This document shows, one piece after another, positions 35,205 through 45,753 of a DNA stretch of 64,000 nt. This DNA is from Neopestalotiopsis rosae (taxonomy: Eukaryota; Ascomycota; Sordariomycetes; Amphisphaeriales; Sporocadaceae), in the NCBI GenBank assembly GCA_023078685.1, contig JALGAS010000006.1:4588001-4652000 (forward strand), written 5' to 3'. Each line of letters opens with the position of its first letter. Positions within the stretch are counted from its first letter, which is position 1. The notes below the pieces were generated by a model, which saw only the letters and a program-made list of their open reading frames with translations, was not told where the DNA came from and did no database searches. The translations under genes were made by a program, and so were the position numbers.

Positions 35205-36275
35205 GTTTTTCGACTGAGGTTGCTTTGGAGTAATTGTTGTTGTCGTAACAGGAAGAATTGCTGGAGGAATATGTCAAGAGTCAAGACCTAACAAGAGAGT
35301 GCGGTCGACTTGTACTATATCCCCAAACTTTATCCATCTACTTACAAAAAAGTACTACTGACTGCCCAGCCAACTTGTCCACGATATATGGACCTAAACA
35401 TTGCGTCGCATTCAGGCCCGAGCCATGCCAGCCATGTCCCCAAGACGCGGACAGACTGCTGCACCAAGGAATGTGGAGCCATGCAACGAGAGGTATAGCT
35501 TGTTGACGAACTAGTGGCTAGTTGCAAGGCCTTCCGAGATAGGTAACTGATCAACTAAGACGCCCGTTTGGGAGAAATTCTTCAGCTTGCTAGACTATCA
35601 AGACCAATGATCCACTGGGACACCGCCTGTATAACCCCACCCAACAGATGCTTGGGGGGCCTATCGTGACATGCTCCCTCCCTTTAGGCGAGGCAATGGC
35701 TGGCTGGGGTCACGGTCAATCTTTCTCGGGAGCTGACCAGTCGGCATTGAAGATAGAGTATCTCGAGGCTGTTCAACCCACCTCTTGCATCCATCGATGA
35801 TCGTATGATTCGAATCTATTGATCGCGGCATGTCGTGATGAACTATTTCACTGGTGCTCGACCATAATGGTGGGTGCGGATGATGGGGTGCAACAGTCGT
35901 AAGCGTGCAAATAGTATAGTCGGAAAGGTCCACGCTAGGCCCATAGACCACCCAAAAACCAAACTGTCCGACTGCGTACCATAGTAGGTACGGTAACCGC
36001 ACGTGTGCGTGATAATCACAGACGATCGAAAAAAAAAATATTTCCCAACCATGGACCGGGGCCAAGCCCGAACATGACGGAAATCCAGGAACCAAGATTC
36101 CGTTGCTTGGTACTTCAGTAGTGTGATGCTAGCCTTGGCATCTAAGTGTTGAGGTCGAGTTCCGCATATATAGTCCCTAAGTTCATCCTGCTGACATGTG
36201 AACAAGTCCTTGTCGAAGTAGTACAACACCTAAATTGCCTTGCGTGTGATTTTAACAGTCTTCTTGTTTTTCATC
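35205..36275. promoter_or_regulatory. Divergent control region of the afeA-like and tmpA-like genes
   Basis: 1071 bp between the two start codons, without a supported gene (frames at 35661-36229 minus look spurious). CATATATAG at 36165-36173 is a possible TATA element about 105 bp before the tmpA-like ATG. A shared region would allow co-regulation of the two pathway partners. Confidence 0.5.
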
Positions 36276-37697
36276 ATGGACTCGCAAGCGCCAGATGCGA
36301 TTCTGCCTTCAAAACCTCACCCTATAGTCAGCGTTGTTCGATCTAAAGTCTCACACAACCGTACCGAATCCCAAATCCCATTAACGGGCGACCTCGAAAA
36401 GGGCTGGTTGCCGCCTGTTGCGCCACCACAGCGATTTGCAAAAATCAGATATGTTATCCTCAACACATACCGCCGCCTGTTTGGGCTGGCATTCATGGGC
36501 AACCTCATTGCCTTCATCATCGTCATGGCAAGAGATCGGCTCTTGATAGACTGCGTCAACGCGTGTGCCATCAACTTGCTTGTCTGTGGCCTTGCGCGGC
36601 AGCCTCTCGTCATCAATGCCTTGTTCGTCTCGCTGTGCGCCATACCCAGGTCAGCACCACTCAGGCTTCGTCATCTTGCCTGCAAGATCTTCCACTTGGG
36701 AGGCGTTCACAGTGGCACGGGTGTGGCCTCCTTGGTATGGTACCTTGGATTCATTGCTCTATACACACAGCAATACAGGCCTTCGCCCATATCCACGACG
36801 GTGATGGTTCTGGGCTATGTGGTGCTCGCAGTCATCATGTTGATCATTGCGGTAGCAACGCCCAAGTTCCGCATGATGTACCATGACTGGTTCGAGCTGA
36901 CGCACCGCTTCTCGACCTGGACTCTCCTGGCGCTCTTCTGGGCACTTCTCCTGACTCTTGGATCTCAGGAGAAGCCGTCCATGGGTGCATTCCTGATACA
37001 GCAGCCGGCGTTCTGGGCCATCATCATCGTCACCGTGGCCATCATCCAGCCCTGGGCCATGCTCCGAAAGGTCGTTGTGACCCCCGAGCACCTCTCAAAG
37101 CACGCCATCCGCCTGCACTTTTCACACACCTCGATCATGTTCGGACAAGGCATTTCCATCTCCAAGCACCCTCTGCGAGACTGGCACAGCTTTGCCACCA
37201 TCACTGATCGATTCGATTCTCCCGATACCAAGTTCTCATGTCTCGTCTCCAAGGCAGGAGATTGGACATCCTCCATCATTGCTGAGCCCTCGACCCATGT
37301 GTGGGTTCGCGGCGTCCCAGTATACGGCTTTGGCTACGTCATGCGCGTCTTCAAGCGCATCATTGTCGTCACGACTGGTTCGGGCATCGGCCCCTGCCTG
37401 TCATTCATCGACGACGACAACCGCCCGGAGATGCGCGTCGTATGGCAGACCAAGTCTCCCCTGCAGACTTACTCGCAAAAGACCCTCGATCTGGTGCACA
37501 AGATGGATCCGGACCCGTTCATCATTGACACGAGGGCTTCCGGAAGAGTCGACATGCTGCCAGAGGTCTTGCGTCTGTACGAGGAGTTCAACGCCGAGGC
37601 TGTCTGCATTATTAGCAATCCTCCAGTGACGAAGAAGCTGGTCCGCGATCTAGAGGCACGTGGAGTGCATGCATATGGACCGATCTTTGATAGTTAG
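36276..37697 (+). CDS. tmpA: TmpA-type membrane oxidoreductase
   Basis: Single exon, 473 aa, starting at the ATG of MDSQAPDA (an upstream in-frame TTG is not used). A cytosolic N-terminus of about 65 residues is followed by five to six hydrophobic helices, including LAFMGNLIAFIIVMA, VMVLGYVVLAVIMLIIAVA, WTLLALFWALLLTL and FWAIIIVTVAIIQPWAML. The C-terminal half resembles a ferredoxin-reductase unit with a nucleotide-binding loop VVTTGSGIGPCLSFI and a closing SNPPVTKKLV segment. This layout is that of TmpA, a membrane flavoprotein needed for an extracellular conidiation signal in Aspergillus nidulans. It lacks the adenylation domain of the larger TmpB. Divergent afeA-like neighbour supports the call. 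Its substrate is unknown. Confidence 0.82.
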   Translation: MDSQAPDAILPSKPHPIVSVVRSKVSHNRTESQIPLTGDLEKGWLPPVAPPQRFAKIRYVILNTYRRLFGLAFMGNLIAFIIVMARDRLLIDCVNACAINLLVCGLARQPLVINALFVSLCAIPRSAPLRLRHLACKIFHLGGVHSGTGVASLVWYLGFIALYTQQYRPSPISTTVMVLGYVVLAVIMLIIAVATPKFRMMYHDWFELTHRFSTWTLLALFWALLLTLGSQEKPSMGAFLIQQPAFWAIIIVTVAIIQPWAMLRKVVVTPEHLSKHAIRLHFSHTSIMFGQGISISKHPLRDWHSFATITDRFDSPDTKFSCLVSKAGDWTSSIIAEPSTHVWVRGVPVYGFGYVMRVFKRIIVVTTGSGIGPCLSFIDDDNRPEMRVVWQTKSPLQTYSQKTLDLVHKMDPDPFIIDTRASGRVDMLPEVLRLYEEFNAEAVCIISNPPVTKKLVRDLEARGVHAYGPIFDS

Positions 37698-38101
37698 GCT
37701 AGTCGTTGATAGTCGTTGAACTTGTTTTGAAGCTGTTAGCCATCTGAATGAATTTATCGCAGACTTGAAATTGTACTGGTTCGTGTTGTTCCTCGATATG
37801 TTAGACAAGTTCCGTGAACATCGTGGTTTGCCAGGAGTCTCTGGCCAAGTTGTAGCCAATCTCAATGCCAGGACGCGTTGTTTAGTTCGTAGATCCAAGG
37901 GCGGGGTTTTGCAATTAAAACAGGCGGGGCCGTGGGCTGAATTTTGAAGCTATAATTGCTTTTTCTTCGAATTGCACTTTACACCACAATCGTAAGCTGG
38001 TTCAACTTCGCAGCTGGTCTCTCAACTATCTGCATATTACAAGTACTCAACCCCGAATTTCGAGCTTATACTTTGCATCACACCTGTTAGCTGGTGTCAA
38101 A
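37698..38101. other. Intergenic, no gene seen
   Basis: tmpA-like 3' end and the promoter of the next plus-strand gene. Confidence 0.6.
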
Positions 38102-39036
38102 ATGTATTCTCGCGATGAGACAATTGACGCCGTTTTGAGATGCTATTTGGCAGTTGTGAATCAGCCATATCTTGACGACAGTGCACTCATCATACCTCCT
38201 GCAGAAGGCTGGAGTGATACCGACATAGAAGGCAAAAACGATGCCGTCCTCGACCTCCTCCGTCACCTGCCTTATCTTCGGGCAGATGATAGGTCACAAA
38301 GACTTCTCCTCCACTGGGAAACTATTCCTATTTGCTACACAGACGGTCGCAGCGATCAAGAACCTTGGCCACTTCCGCCGAGCTGCGTTTTTCTTGCTCA
38401 TAGCGTGGACCGCGAGGGTATAAACCTGATTCTTGATACAGAAAGAGGTACCATTACACCATATCGCCACACTGGAGATGACTTTGTTTTGCCCGAGGAG
38501 GAGTATGAAGCCCTGTCATACTCAGAGAGGTGGAAAGGGTACCAGGCATTCCCCATCAAGGAATTTTTCGGCAACTGGACCAAGAGGTACAACAAATTAA
38601 TATGGATGCTGGTGCCAAATTTCATCGGTCAACCAACAACGGGGACCTTCTACAGTCGTGCCGCGACGAGAGCTGAAGAGGAGGATCTCTTGGCTGATCA
38701 AGGATATTCGGATATTCTCTTCTTTGACAAGGACTGCGATGTAGAGAATGATAGTGACTTGGACAAGGAATACCGCCGGGAGCAGAGAAGAAAGTGGCGG
38801 CATGTACAGGTGAGCTGCATATTCGTACTGTGATAATGTCGATGGGAATACTGACTCCATCTGCGCAGGAGCTCTTCAACACGTACGCTATGTACGGATG
38901 GTGCGGATCGTCATTCGACAGGGCATTGGACAAGGAGGCTTGTAGATCTGCGTTGCTGGAACTGGAGAAAGAAAAGTGGGAAGAGGACTTACGTATCATG
39001 GATGAGAACAACCCTGATGCGTTATTGTTTATATAA
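38102..39036 (+). CDS. Conserved fungal protein of unknown function, weakly SMI1/KNR4-like
   Basis: Exons 38102-38809 and 38869-39036 (291 aa); the 59-bp intron is phase 0 and joins WRHVQ to ELFNTYAMYGW. There is no signal peptide or membrane segment. The protein is acidic, with aromatic-rich stretches. The segment CVFLAHSVDREGINLILDTERGTITPY followed by a Trp/Phe-rich block with FPIKEFFGNW recalls the layout of SMI1/KNR4 (SUKH) domains, where a DGxG-like turn precedes a strand and a C-terminal helix, but the match is weak. The C-terminal exon is helical and charged. If it is a SUKH-like protein it would be an adaptor in signalling or cell-wall control. I do not assign a function. Confidence 0.6.
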
Positions 39037-39210
39037 GTGACTTAGAAAATGATCCTGCTTGCCACCCTATGATTGTGTTCGTCAAGCAGTGTGGATCAGA
39101 CGGGTAACCACACGTCGCATGACTTGAATGTATGAATGTATGAACAATGTTGCATCGGCTCTAGATACATGATCATGTGCTGTGTCGGGAGGTGCTCCTC
39201 AAGTCTTCTA

Positions 39211-40476
39211 TTATGCTGCTACTTTACTTGGCTGTAACTCATTAGCAGCTGCCTCTGCTCCTCTATAGCTGTAAATAGTCTTTGCAAAGGCTTCTTGGCC
39301 GATCGGACCATATGACTTATCGTCTTCAGACTGGATGTTGCCCAGTTCCCTCGAGCGCCGAGCAACATACTGAGCACGTTCTTTGCGCAGCTTGACAAAT
39401 CGCTCCAGTGCATCTGGCAGTGCAACCGTCGCCTCGACATCTCTGAGGACGAACCCTAGAGCCTCAGAGTCTTCTATTGTAATGTTACATCCTTGCCCAG
39501 CATGAGGGGTCACTGCATGAGCCGCGTCGCCAATCAGGACCGCCTTGCCATGATACCATTTGTCGATGGGTGGTACATCCCTGATTCTCCACGCGTCAAT
39601 ATTCTGTCCGATTTTGAAAAGGTTCACAAAGCTCTCTGGGAAATCTGAGGAAAACTCGTCCACGACGCGAGAGGTTGGAACGTTTCTGATAATACTAGAT
39701 TTGGTCGAGTCAAACTGCTCCTTGAACTCCTTTTCGGTGGTATATCCCAGTACCTGCAGCTCTCGCGGGGAAACATGGTACATGAGCATGCGTCTCTTTG
39801 ATTGGGGGCCACTTGGCGGATAGCAAGTCGTGAGACCCGCCTGTTTGGTAGGCTCGGAGAGGAATGCCAGCTCGGGATCATTTCGAACAGCCTCGATAGG
39901 CACCTTTGTCATGAAGAGCAGCAGATCGTGAGTCTGCGGCGATGGAGCTGTGCCCTGGTTCGAATATATGGCCTTTCTCACAACAGAGCTGATGCCATCT
40001 GCGCCAACAATGAGATCTCCCTCGATGATTGAACCATCCTCGAGCGTCACCTTGCCAGTGTCGGCATCGACACCAGCAACTCGTGCACCTTGAATGATAT
40101 TTGCAGGTTGGCCAGGAAAGTCGGCGCTAGTTGCAAATCTGACAAGCTCTGACTGTATCTTTACTCTCTTGGCGAGGATAGAAGGCGCACCACCGAACCG
40201 CGAGCGAGTATCAAAATGCATCGTTCTGATCTCCTCATTCTTATGGTTTCTTGCCCAGATGTGAGTCATGATCACCGTGTCTAGGTTCTCAAGGCTGACT
40301 CCAGTTTTTTGGAGAAGACCAAACGCATTGGCAACCACTGACAGTCCATAGTCGTCGTTGTTGGCGGAGCCGAAGTGGCCGCGCTCGAGGACCGTGACTT
40401 GGTGCTTCGCCCGGAGGTATCCGGCAGCGGCCAACCCTCCAATACCGCCCCCTACAATAACGATCTTGAGCGGCAT
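39211..40476 (-). CDS. FAD-dependent aromatic-ring monooxygenase (salicylate hydroxylase-like)
   Basis: Single exon, 421 aa; the ATG at 40476 is chosen two codons inside a longer TTG-started frame. It belongs to the group A flavin monooxygenases, which hydroxylate aromatic or polyketide substrates with NAD(P)H and oxygen. The three signatures are present: the dinucleotide-binding fold IVIVGGGIGGLAAAGYL at residues 4-20 with the ADP-ribose Glu in VLERG, the DG motif GDLIVGADGISSVVRKA, and the GD motif KAVLIGDAAHAVTPHAGQG. There is no membrane anchor. It faces the SMI1-like gene tail to tail (174 bp). It could serve the neighbouring afeA/tmpA pathway or general aromatic catabolism; neither is shown. 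Confidence 0.9.
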   Translation of the reverse strand: MPLKIVIVGGGIGGLAAAGYLRAKHQVTVLERGHFGSANNDDYGLSVVANAFGLLQKTGVSLENLDTVIMTHIWARNHKNEEIRTMHFDTRSRFGGAPSILAKRVKIQSELVRFATSADFPGQPANIIQGARVAGVDADTGKVTLEDGSIIEGDLIVGADGISSVVRKAIYSNQGTAPSPQTHDLLLFMTKVPIEAVRNDPELAFLSEPTKQAGLTTCYPPSGPQSKRRMLMYHVSPRELQVLGYTTEKEFKEQFDSTKSSIIRNVPTSRVVDEFSSDFPESFVNLFKIGQNIDAWRIRDVPPIDKWYHGKAVLIGDAAHAVTPHAGQGCNITIEDSEALGFVLRDVEATVALPDALERFVKLRKERAQYVARRSRELGNIQSEDDKSYGPIGQEAFAKTIYSYRGAEAAANELQPSKVAA

Positions 40477-41018
40477 CCTCAAAATGGCTGAAGCGGATAT
40501 CTGTATGTCTCTTCAAAGTAGATGTCGAAAAGCCTACGGTCTGATGTATTTGCTTGGCCCGTACACCATTTGCGGCTGCTTGCGAAAGAGGCTGACGTCA
40601 GGCGATCCACTTGCGATTGGTCACCAGCTCATACCTTCACATACCTAGCCTGCACCTGCTGGTCTTGGCTTTGTCTAAGACCACGAAAATCAGTCAAACT
40701 CCATGCAGTTATGTATGACAAGGCGGACTTTTGTGCTTCTTGTGTTCCCTTCCAGTTTGTCATTTTGCTGGGGATTTCTGCAACCCCAAAACAAATCGGT
40801 ACACAGTCATATAGCGTCAAGACACATTGAATGATGTAAGCAACAAGACTGAAGCGAATATTCAAAGCTACAAAATGAAAATCAGTAGGGTATAAAAGTG
40901 TGCGCCAAAGTCTATCTGCTGTCCTCATCTAATCTTGCGTCTATCGTGCTATGTGGTCAACTAAACCCATGTCGTTGAATTCGTCTATTTTCGTGATTGG
41001 TGTGTGCATGTTTGCGTG
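40477..41018. other. Intergenic, no gene seen
   Basis: Promoter of the FAD monooxygenase gene and 3' end of the BAR-protein gene, both minus strand. Short frames here are not supported. Confidence 0.6.
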
Positions 41019-42485
41019 TCATGATTCTTCGTTTCCGGCTTCGTGGTCGATTTGATCCTCCTCATTGACTGTTGCCCAACGTTCTTCCCTCTCTTTGGCA
41101 GTTGAGAATTCAGTGGCCGTCCCACCACTTGTTTTTCGAAGCCCAACAACGACGTCTTTCCATGGCGAGTCGTCCGTCGTGTCTTCGGGGCCATCATCCT
41201 TCTCCTCATGTTCATCTGGAGACAACTCTGGTATGCTACCATCTCCTGCTTCAGCATCTTCAATTTCATCTCTCTCAACAAGCAACGACTCGGGATCCAA
41301 CATCACTCCAGTAGGGTGTCTGCGGATCGGTTGCGGGCTGAAAGATCGCACACCCCGACTCTGGTTGAAGTCGCTAAATATGCTGTCGGTATCGTCTCTG
41401 TCACCATCGCGCTCTACAGCGCCAGTAAGACTCTGATACCGATCCGTGTCCACCCGCAAGCTGTCAGCACGATGGTGCGGTCGGTATCTGCTGGAATCGC
41501 CGGCGGTGCTGTCGGCGAGAATACTCTTTGGGGGCAATATACTAAAAAGCCTGGCACCCTCCCCATTCGTGACTGCCACGACTGCGGGGTCTATACCATG
41601 GGCCAAAGTCTCGTCATCGTTGGCAAACAGATCCTTTCCCTTTTCCAAAAGGTCGTCGAGGCCGCCTCCACTCCAGCCCTTTCTGGCCAAGCTTTCAAAA
41701 ATGTCTACCTCGGCCCTGACCAAGCTGCAGCTCGCATCCAGAATCTTGACGCTAGTCTCCTGGCTTTCCCTCAGCAACGTTCGTGCATGTTCGCCGTGGA
41801 CAGTGGTCAAGCCGTCCAGTCTGTTTGTCAGCTCGACCAAGTGCTCTCTGAATTTGCCAACATCTCTCCTCCGCTGCTTGTGCAGCTTGAGTCCTTCCTT
41901 TTCGAGCTTTCTGATCTCCTTGGAGCGCGCAGCAATCTCACTTTTATAGGATTCGTCCTCATCCTCGATAGCGCCGCGCCATTTGTCCAGCTCGTGAAGA
42001 AGCGGTACCTCAAAGTTTCGGTATACCGTCTCGCTCAAGATCTGTTGGTGGTTGGCGATGAGGTGATGCACGCCACTGGTACTCATGAGCAGATCTGCCG
42101 TGCATGAACCCTTATTCGTGTAGCTGTTGCTAAGACTAGAATTGCCGGCTGGTCCCAAGGCATCGGCCCGCGACTCCTTGAGACGGGCGCATGCCTCGAG
42201 TGACGCGCCAAATGCAGAAGCGGCTACCGAGAGCGAGGCGAGTGCTTGTCTGTAGCTTTTGGCAGTGGCCAAAAGATCGCCATATGCGAGATGGCTGGCT
42301 TCGAGATCCGCCTTGGTCAATATCGCATGCGGCGGACGAGGTGGGGGCGGTACTGGCAGTGTGTAAGTCGAGAGACGGTTTGTGGAGGCATAGGTGAAGG
42401 TGGGTGACCCGGGGATCGGCGGTAGTTGAGACGGAGTTGGCGACGCTGTACGAATTTGATGATAGCCTCCGGTAGTCGAGGTCAT
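41019..42485 (-). CDS. BAR-domain protein, Ivy1-like
   Basis: Single exon, 488 aa, from the ATG of MTSTTGGY (42485); an upstream TTG-started extension is rejected. Residues about 1-50 are Pro/Ser-rich and disordered. Residues about 55-300 form a long helical region with heptad character (KADLEASHLAYGDLLATAKSYRQAL, then LHELDKWRGAIEDEDESYKSEIAARSKEIRKLEKEGLKLHKQRR) typical of the BAR fold of yeast Ivy1, a phospholipid-binding partner of Ypt7 and Vps33 on the vacuole. The C-terminal 180 residues are acidic, Ser/Asp-rich and probably phosphorylated. Expected role: membrane-shape-dependent signalling at the vacuole. The whole antisense strand is open too, but only because of codon bias. Confidence 0.75.
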   Translation of the reverse strand: MTSTTGGYHQIRTASPTPSQLPPIPGSPTFTYASTNRLSTYTLPVPPPPRPPHAILTKADLEASHLAYGDLLATAKSYRQALASLSVAASAFGASLEACARLKESRADALGPAGNSSLSNSYTNKGSCTADLLMSTSGVHHLIANHQQILSETVYRNFEVPLLHELDKWRGAIEDEDESYKSEIAARSKEIRKLEKEGLKLHKQRRRDVGKFREHLVELTNRLDGLTTVHGEHARTLLRESQETSVKILDASCSLVRAEVDIFESLARKGWSGGGLDDLLEKGKDLFANDDETLAHGIDPAVVAVTNGEGARLFSILPPKSILADSTAGDSSRYRPHHRADSLRVDTDRYQSLTGAVERDGDRDDTDSIFSDFNQSRGVRSFSPQPIRRHPTGVMLDPESLLVERDEIEDAEAGDGSIPELSPDEHEEKDDGPEDTTDDSPWKDVVVGLRKTSGGTATEFSTAKEREERWATVNEEDQIDHEAGNEES

Positions 42486-43638
42486 TTTGAGCGACGTTGC
42501 CAGTTGGGCAAGAAGCAAGAAGTCGATAGGCGAGCGTGTATGATTATTATAGCAAGCAAAGATCAAAGACCGCAAGTCTTGGGGATCTTGTGCTTCTTGT
42601 GAATGGCTGGCTTTGTTTACTTTTGGTTCAATATTGACCGCATATGCTAGTAGCCTGTAGGTTAGATAGGTTAGGTTCGTCTGGTTGGTAGGTGTTTTTT
42701 AGTGTTGTCCACCTTCTAGCTCAGCACTCGGCAGGCATGCACACTGGTCCCAATCTTTTTCTCTGGTCTTCTCTAGGGTGAAAGTTTCGGGCAGTCTTCA
42801 ACGACAGATATGATGAGAATATAAAAACTGCGCACGCTTGAACAACGAGGAAGAGAAAAGCAATAGACGATCAGGCCGATGAATGATAAAGATGGGAGGA
42901 GATGGGCAAGGAAGAGTCGGTCTGTTTTTGCAAGATTTCTTGCTCATCTGGTCCGGGTCCTTTGGCTGGCTTGTGACTGGAGCTTGCAGCTTGGTTGTTG
43001 GCCCACATGCGCGCCTTCACCCCGCCTAAAAAAAGTGTCAGGCCAACATGATTTTATGATTTTCTTCTGGCAGGCTGCAAGATAGCCTAGGTGCATGACC
43101 CTTGAGCTAGGGGTCTCCCCTCCATCAGCGTGATCATCCTAGCGCACTTGTGGAAAGGAAGAAAAAAGTGCTGGCAGACAGCTCAGACGGAGCAAAATGA
43201 TAGGTCCAGGTTCAACATGAAAACGTTTTGCAGATTCATATACGGGGTTGGAAAGGTCTTTCCAGTGTGATGCCTGTCCTCATACTTGCATCAATAGTCT
43301 ATGAAACATTGACAAGCTTTCAAAGAGACAATATGTAATGGCCATTCCATCTTTTCCACGGATAATGTTACAACGGCTGTGCTGGCAAGCTGGGAGTCCT
43401 CTTCCTAACGGCCCATTATGCACAATATTGGATCCCCATCATCAGACTTGTACCCAGCTTTTTTTACTCCTCAAACTCCTCTCCACTGAGTGCTTCCAAT
43501 CATTGCCTGACCGGGGAATGCATACATCCAACTCCCATATTTTCTTTCGTCATGTTCCAAACGTGAGATCATTTCTCGCCTCGCTGTTCTTCGGTTCTTC
43601 CGCATGCCACGTACGTACAGCCCAAGTACAGCAGCATC
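42486..43638. other. Intergenic, no gene seen
   Basis: Promoter of the BAR-protein gene and 3' end of the nucleoporin gene. I found no coding region or RNA gene; a frame at 43338-43709 overlaps the nucleoporin end and is not supported. Confidence 0.55.
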
Positions 43639-45060
43639 TCAGTCGTCCTTGTCTGGATGGTCAATCTCATGTCCAAACAGTCCAAACCAGTAGTCTAGAA
43701 AGTACATGATGCGCCAGTAAAGGCTAGCACGATTTAGGTCGAACTCGCCATTCTCCAATCGAGGGACTTCATTGCCAATCATGCTGCCGCTGAACCACCC
43801 GATAAGTGGCACACGGCTACCGATCCGTTGTATCAAGCCTTGTTGTGGCAGAAGAGCCTGTTCGGCGGTCAAGAGCTTAGCGCGACGCGCGGTCGGGATC
43901 CTTCGGCAATAGTCGCCATTCTGAGGCTCTTCGGGCATGCTGTCGGATCGCGACGGGTCGCTGAAAGACGCGTTGCCGTTCAGAGCAGTACCCGTCACGG
44001 TGGCTGAAGAGGCCGTTCCTGTAGCGGTGGACATGGTGGCAGAATCGATAGTTTGAGTAGAAGTCCTGGATTCGGAGGGTGACCCATTTGGCCCAACATC
44101 TGCGCCACTGCTTCGTCCATTGACACCTCCATTTTGCCAGTTCTTGGAGAGAGATGCCTGCTTTCCCTTCTGTAGACGACCTCGCAGCGAATGACCGCGC
44201 GATGTTGGCTGCTCGTCGTGTAGCATGCCCACGTCTCCCACCAGATCCATGACGGCTGCATCCTCCATGGGCGGAAGCCCACGGTAGAGCTCTGCATAAA
44301 CTAGATGGCCTAGTATTTTCTGAGGCGACGCGTAGATGGCGGCACTGGCGGCATCTGCTGACTCGAAAGTGACCTTGATCCAGTGCTCCCCACCATCGAC
44401 CTGGTTGACCTTGACCTTTTCTTGCGGTGTCAAGGGCTGCCGCCTTGTGAATGCAGGGTCTCGGAGCTCAGATTTGTACCGCCGCTGCTCAATGGGCGGC
44501 TCACGGGGGTAATCCTCACATATCCGACCAGCCAGCTGTTCGTAGTGATTGATAGCGGCGTATTGTTGTATCGAAGACTTGTAGCCGCGCAATATAATCT
44601 CGGTGGGCTCACGAACTATTCGCGGTGCTTGGGCGGAATTGTTGTCGTCGGCAGAGGTGGTCTGAGACAAGTAGCTTGGCTTGCGCTGACTACCGTTCGC
44701 ATTCGATGACTGCTCCTGCTTGGACAGGTACTCTGAGAAAATCCTGTCGGCCGATTGCATAGTGGCATCTTCCCGTTTGGGGGGCAGACTGCCAGTTCTT
44801 GATCGCGATCTTCGTGTTGATTTGCCAAAGGAGCCAGTCTCGGCCACCACTCTCCGCCGCGGCGCATCGCGTTGGCGGTCGCCCCTGTAGTTGAAGTCTC
44901 GTAAGTCACTGAACGAATGACACCTACGGGTAGCCATGGCTGAGAAAGAAAGGAAAGGGTTTGCATACTCTGGAAAAATCATCGCGTAAGGCCTTTGAAC
45001 GCCATCCTCGCCTGTATAAAGCTCGTCGTCGGGTACATTGTGGAGGATGAGAGGCCGCAT
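43639..45060 (-). CDS. Nucleoporin with Nup53/Nup35-type RRM
   Basis: Single exon, 473 aa, from the ATG of MRPLILHNVPDDELY; a TTG-started extension of 48 residues is rejected. Residues 40-150 are Ser/Arg-rich and disordered. About 153-262 resemble the Nup35/53 RNA-recognition-motif fold that dimerises instead of binding RNA: TEIILRGYKSSIQQYAAINHYEQL opens it, and HWIKVTFESADAASAAIYASPQKILGHLVYAELYRG closes it. A Ser/Thr-rich linker follows, and the last 60 residues contain an aromatic amphipathic helix (SLYWRIMYFLDYWFGLFG) as in membrane-binding Nup53 tails. It would sit in the inner ring of the nuclear pore. Assignment rests on fold-level likeness. Confidence 0.7.
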   Translation of the reverse strand: MRPLILHNVPDDELYTGEDGVQRPYAMIFPEYANPFLSFSAMATRRCHSFSDLRDFNYRGDRQRDAPRRRVVAETGSFGKSTRRSRSRTGSLPPKREDATMQSADRIFSEYLSKQEQSSNANGSQRKPSYLSQTTSADDNNSAQAPRIVREPTEIILRGYKSSIQQYAAINHYEQLAGRICEDYPREPPIEQRRYKSELRDPAFTRRQPLTPQEKVKVNQVDGGEHWIKVTFESADAASAAIYASPQKILGHLVYAELYRGLPPMEDAAVMDLVGDVGMLHDEQPTSRGHSLRGRLQKGKQASLSKNWQNGGVNGRSSGADVGPNGSPSESRTSTQTIDSATMSTATGTASSATVTGTALNGNASFSDPSRSDSMPEEPQNGDYCRRIPTARRAKLLTAEQALLPQQGLIQRIGSRVPLIGWFSGSMIGNEVPRLENGEFDLNRASLYWRIMYFLDYWFGLFGHEIDHPDKDD

Positions 45061-45753
45061 TCTGCCAAACCCAAGGCAGAAAGAACGAAGGAGGACGGGA
45101 AATCGGAGGCCTAAGGAATGCTCAATCGAATTTTTGGGGTTGTTTCGAGACGAGTAAATGAATCCAGTGAGGTCGAGATAAGTCGAGTCCCGAATGCAGG
45201 ACAAGGAAGAGAATGTTGCTGTCTGAAGGAATTATTTGGTGTCCTGTACCTTGCTGTACACTTTGCAGATCAAAGATTATCTGCGAGAGAGACGTGACCG
45301 GCCGCAACTTTCTTGAACATTAGCCCTGCCCATAGCAACGAGTGGAGCCAAGCTTCAGTAGACAATGTGGCTTGTGCAGTGCGCTTTGTGCAAAGTGTAA
45401 TGCTGGGTCTGCACTAAAACAAAAACAGTACGTACCTAAGACTGGGGCAGCCAGCACATTGATCGATTGTTTGATGCGGCTGAAGCGCGTAGACCTTGTG
45501 CACTGACCAGATTCCCTAGCTGGGCCCAGCTCCAAACTACCAGACTACAAGCTCGAGGTTGAGTTGCGTTCCCGCGTATCAGAGATGAAGCTTTGTAACG
45601 CTAAGCCTAAACAGGACGCCGAACGACATCATAGGTACCTGTGGTAGAGATCTTGAGCTTTCAAACGTCCGAGCTATCCCATTCTACTACAACAATACAG
45701 TATTCTCAACAGCAGCAAGTCCCTATCCAGGAATTCTGAAAAGCACCGCCACA
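45061..45753. promoter_or_regulatory. Divergent promoter region, nucleoporin and fmp46-like genes
   Basis: 693 bp between divergent starts. The first 257 bases upstream of the nucleoporin ATG contain no other ATG on that strand, consistent with a normal leader. No gene or clear factor sites seen. Confidence 0.5.

Noticed and set aside
41208..42107. 299-aa plus-strand frame opposite the BAR-protein gene
   Set aside because: Shadow of the single-exon BAR gene, without signal peptide or domain.
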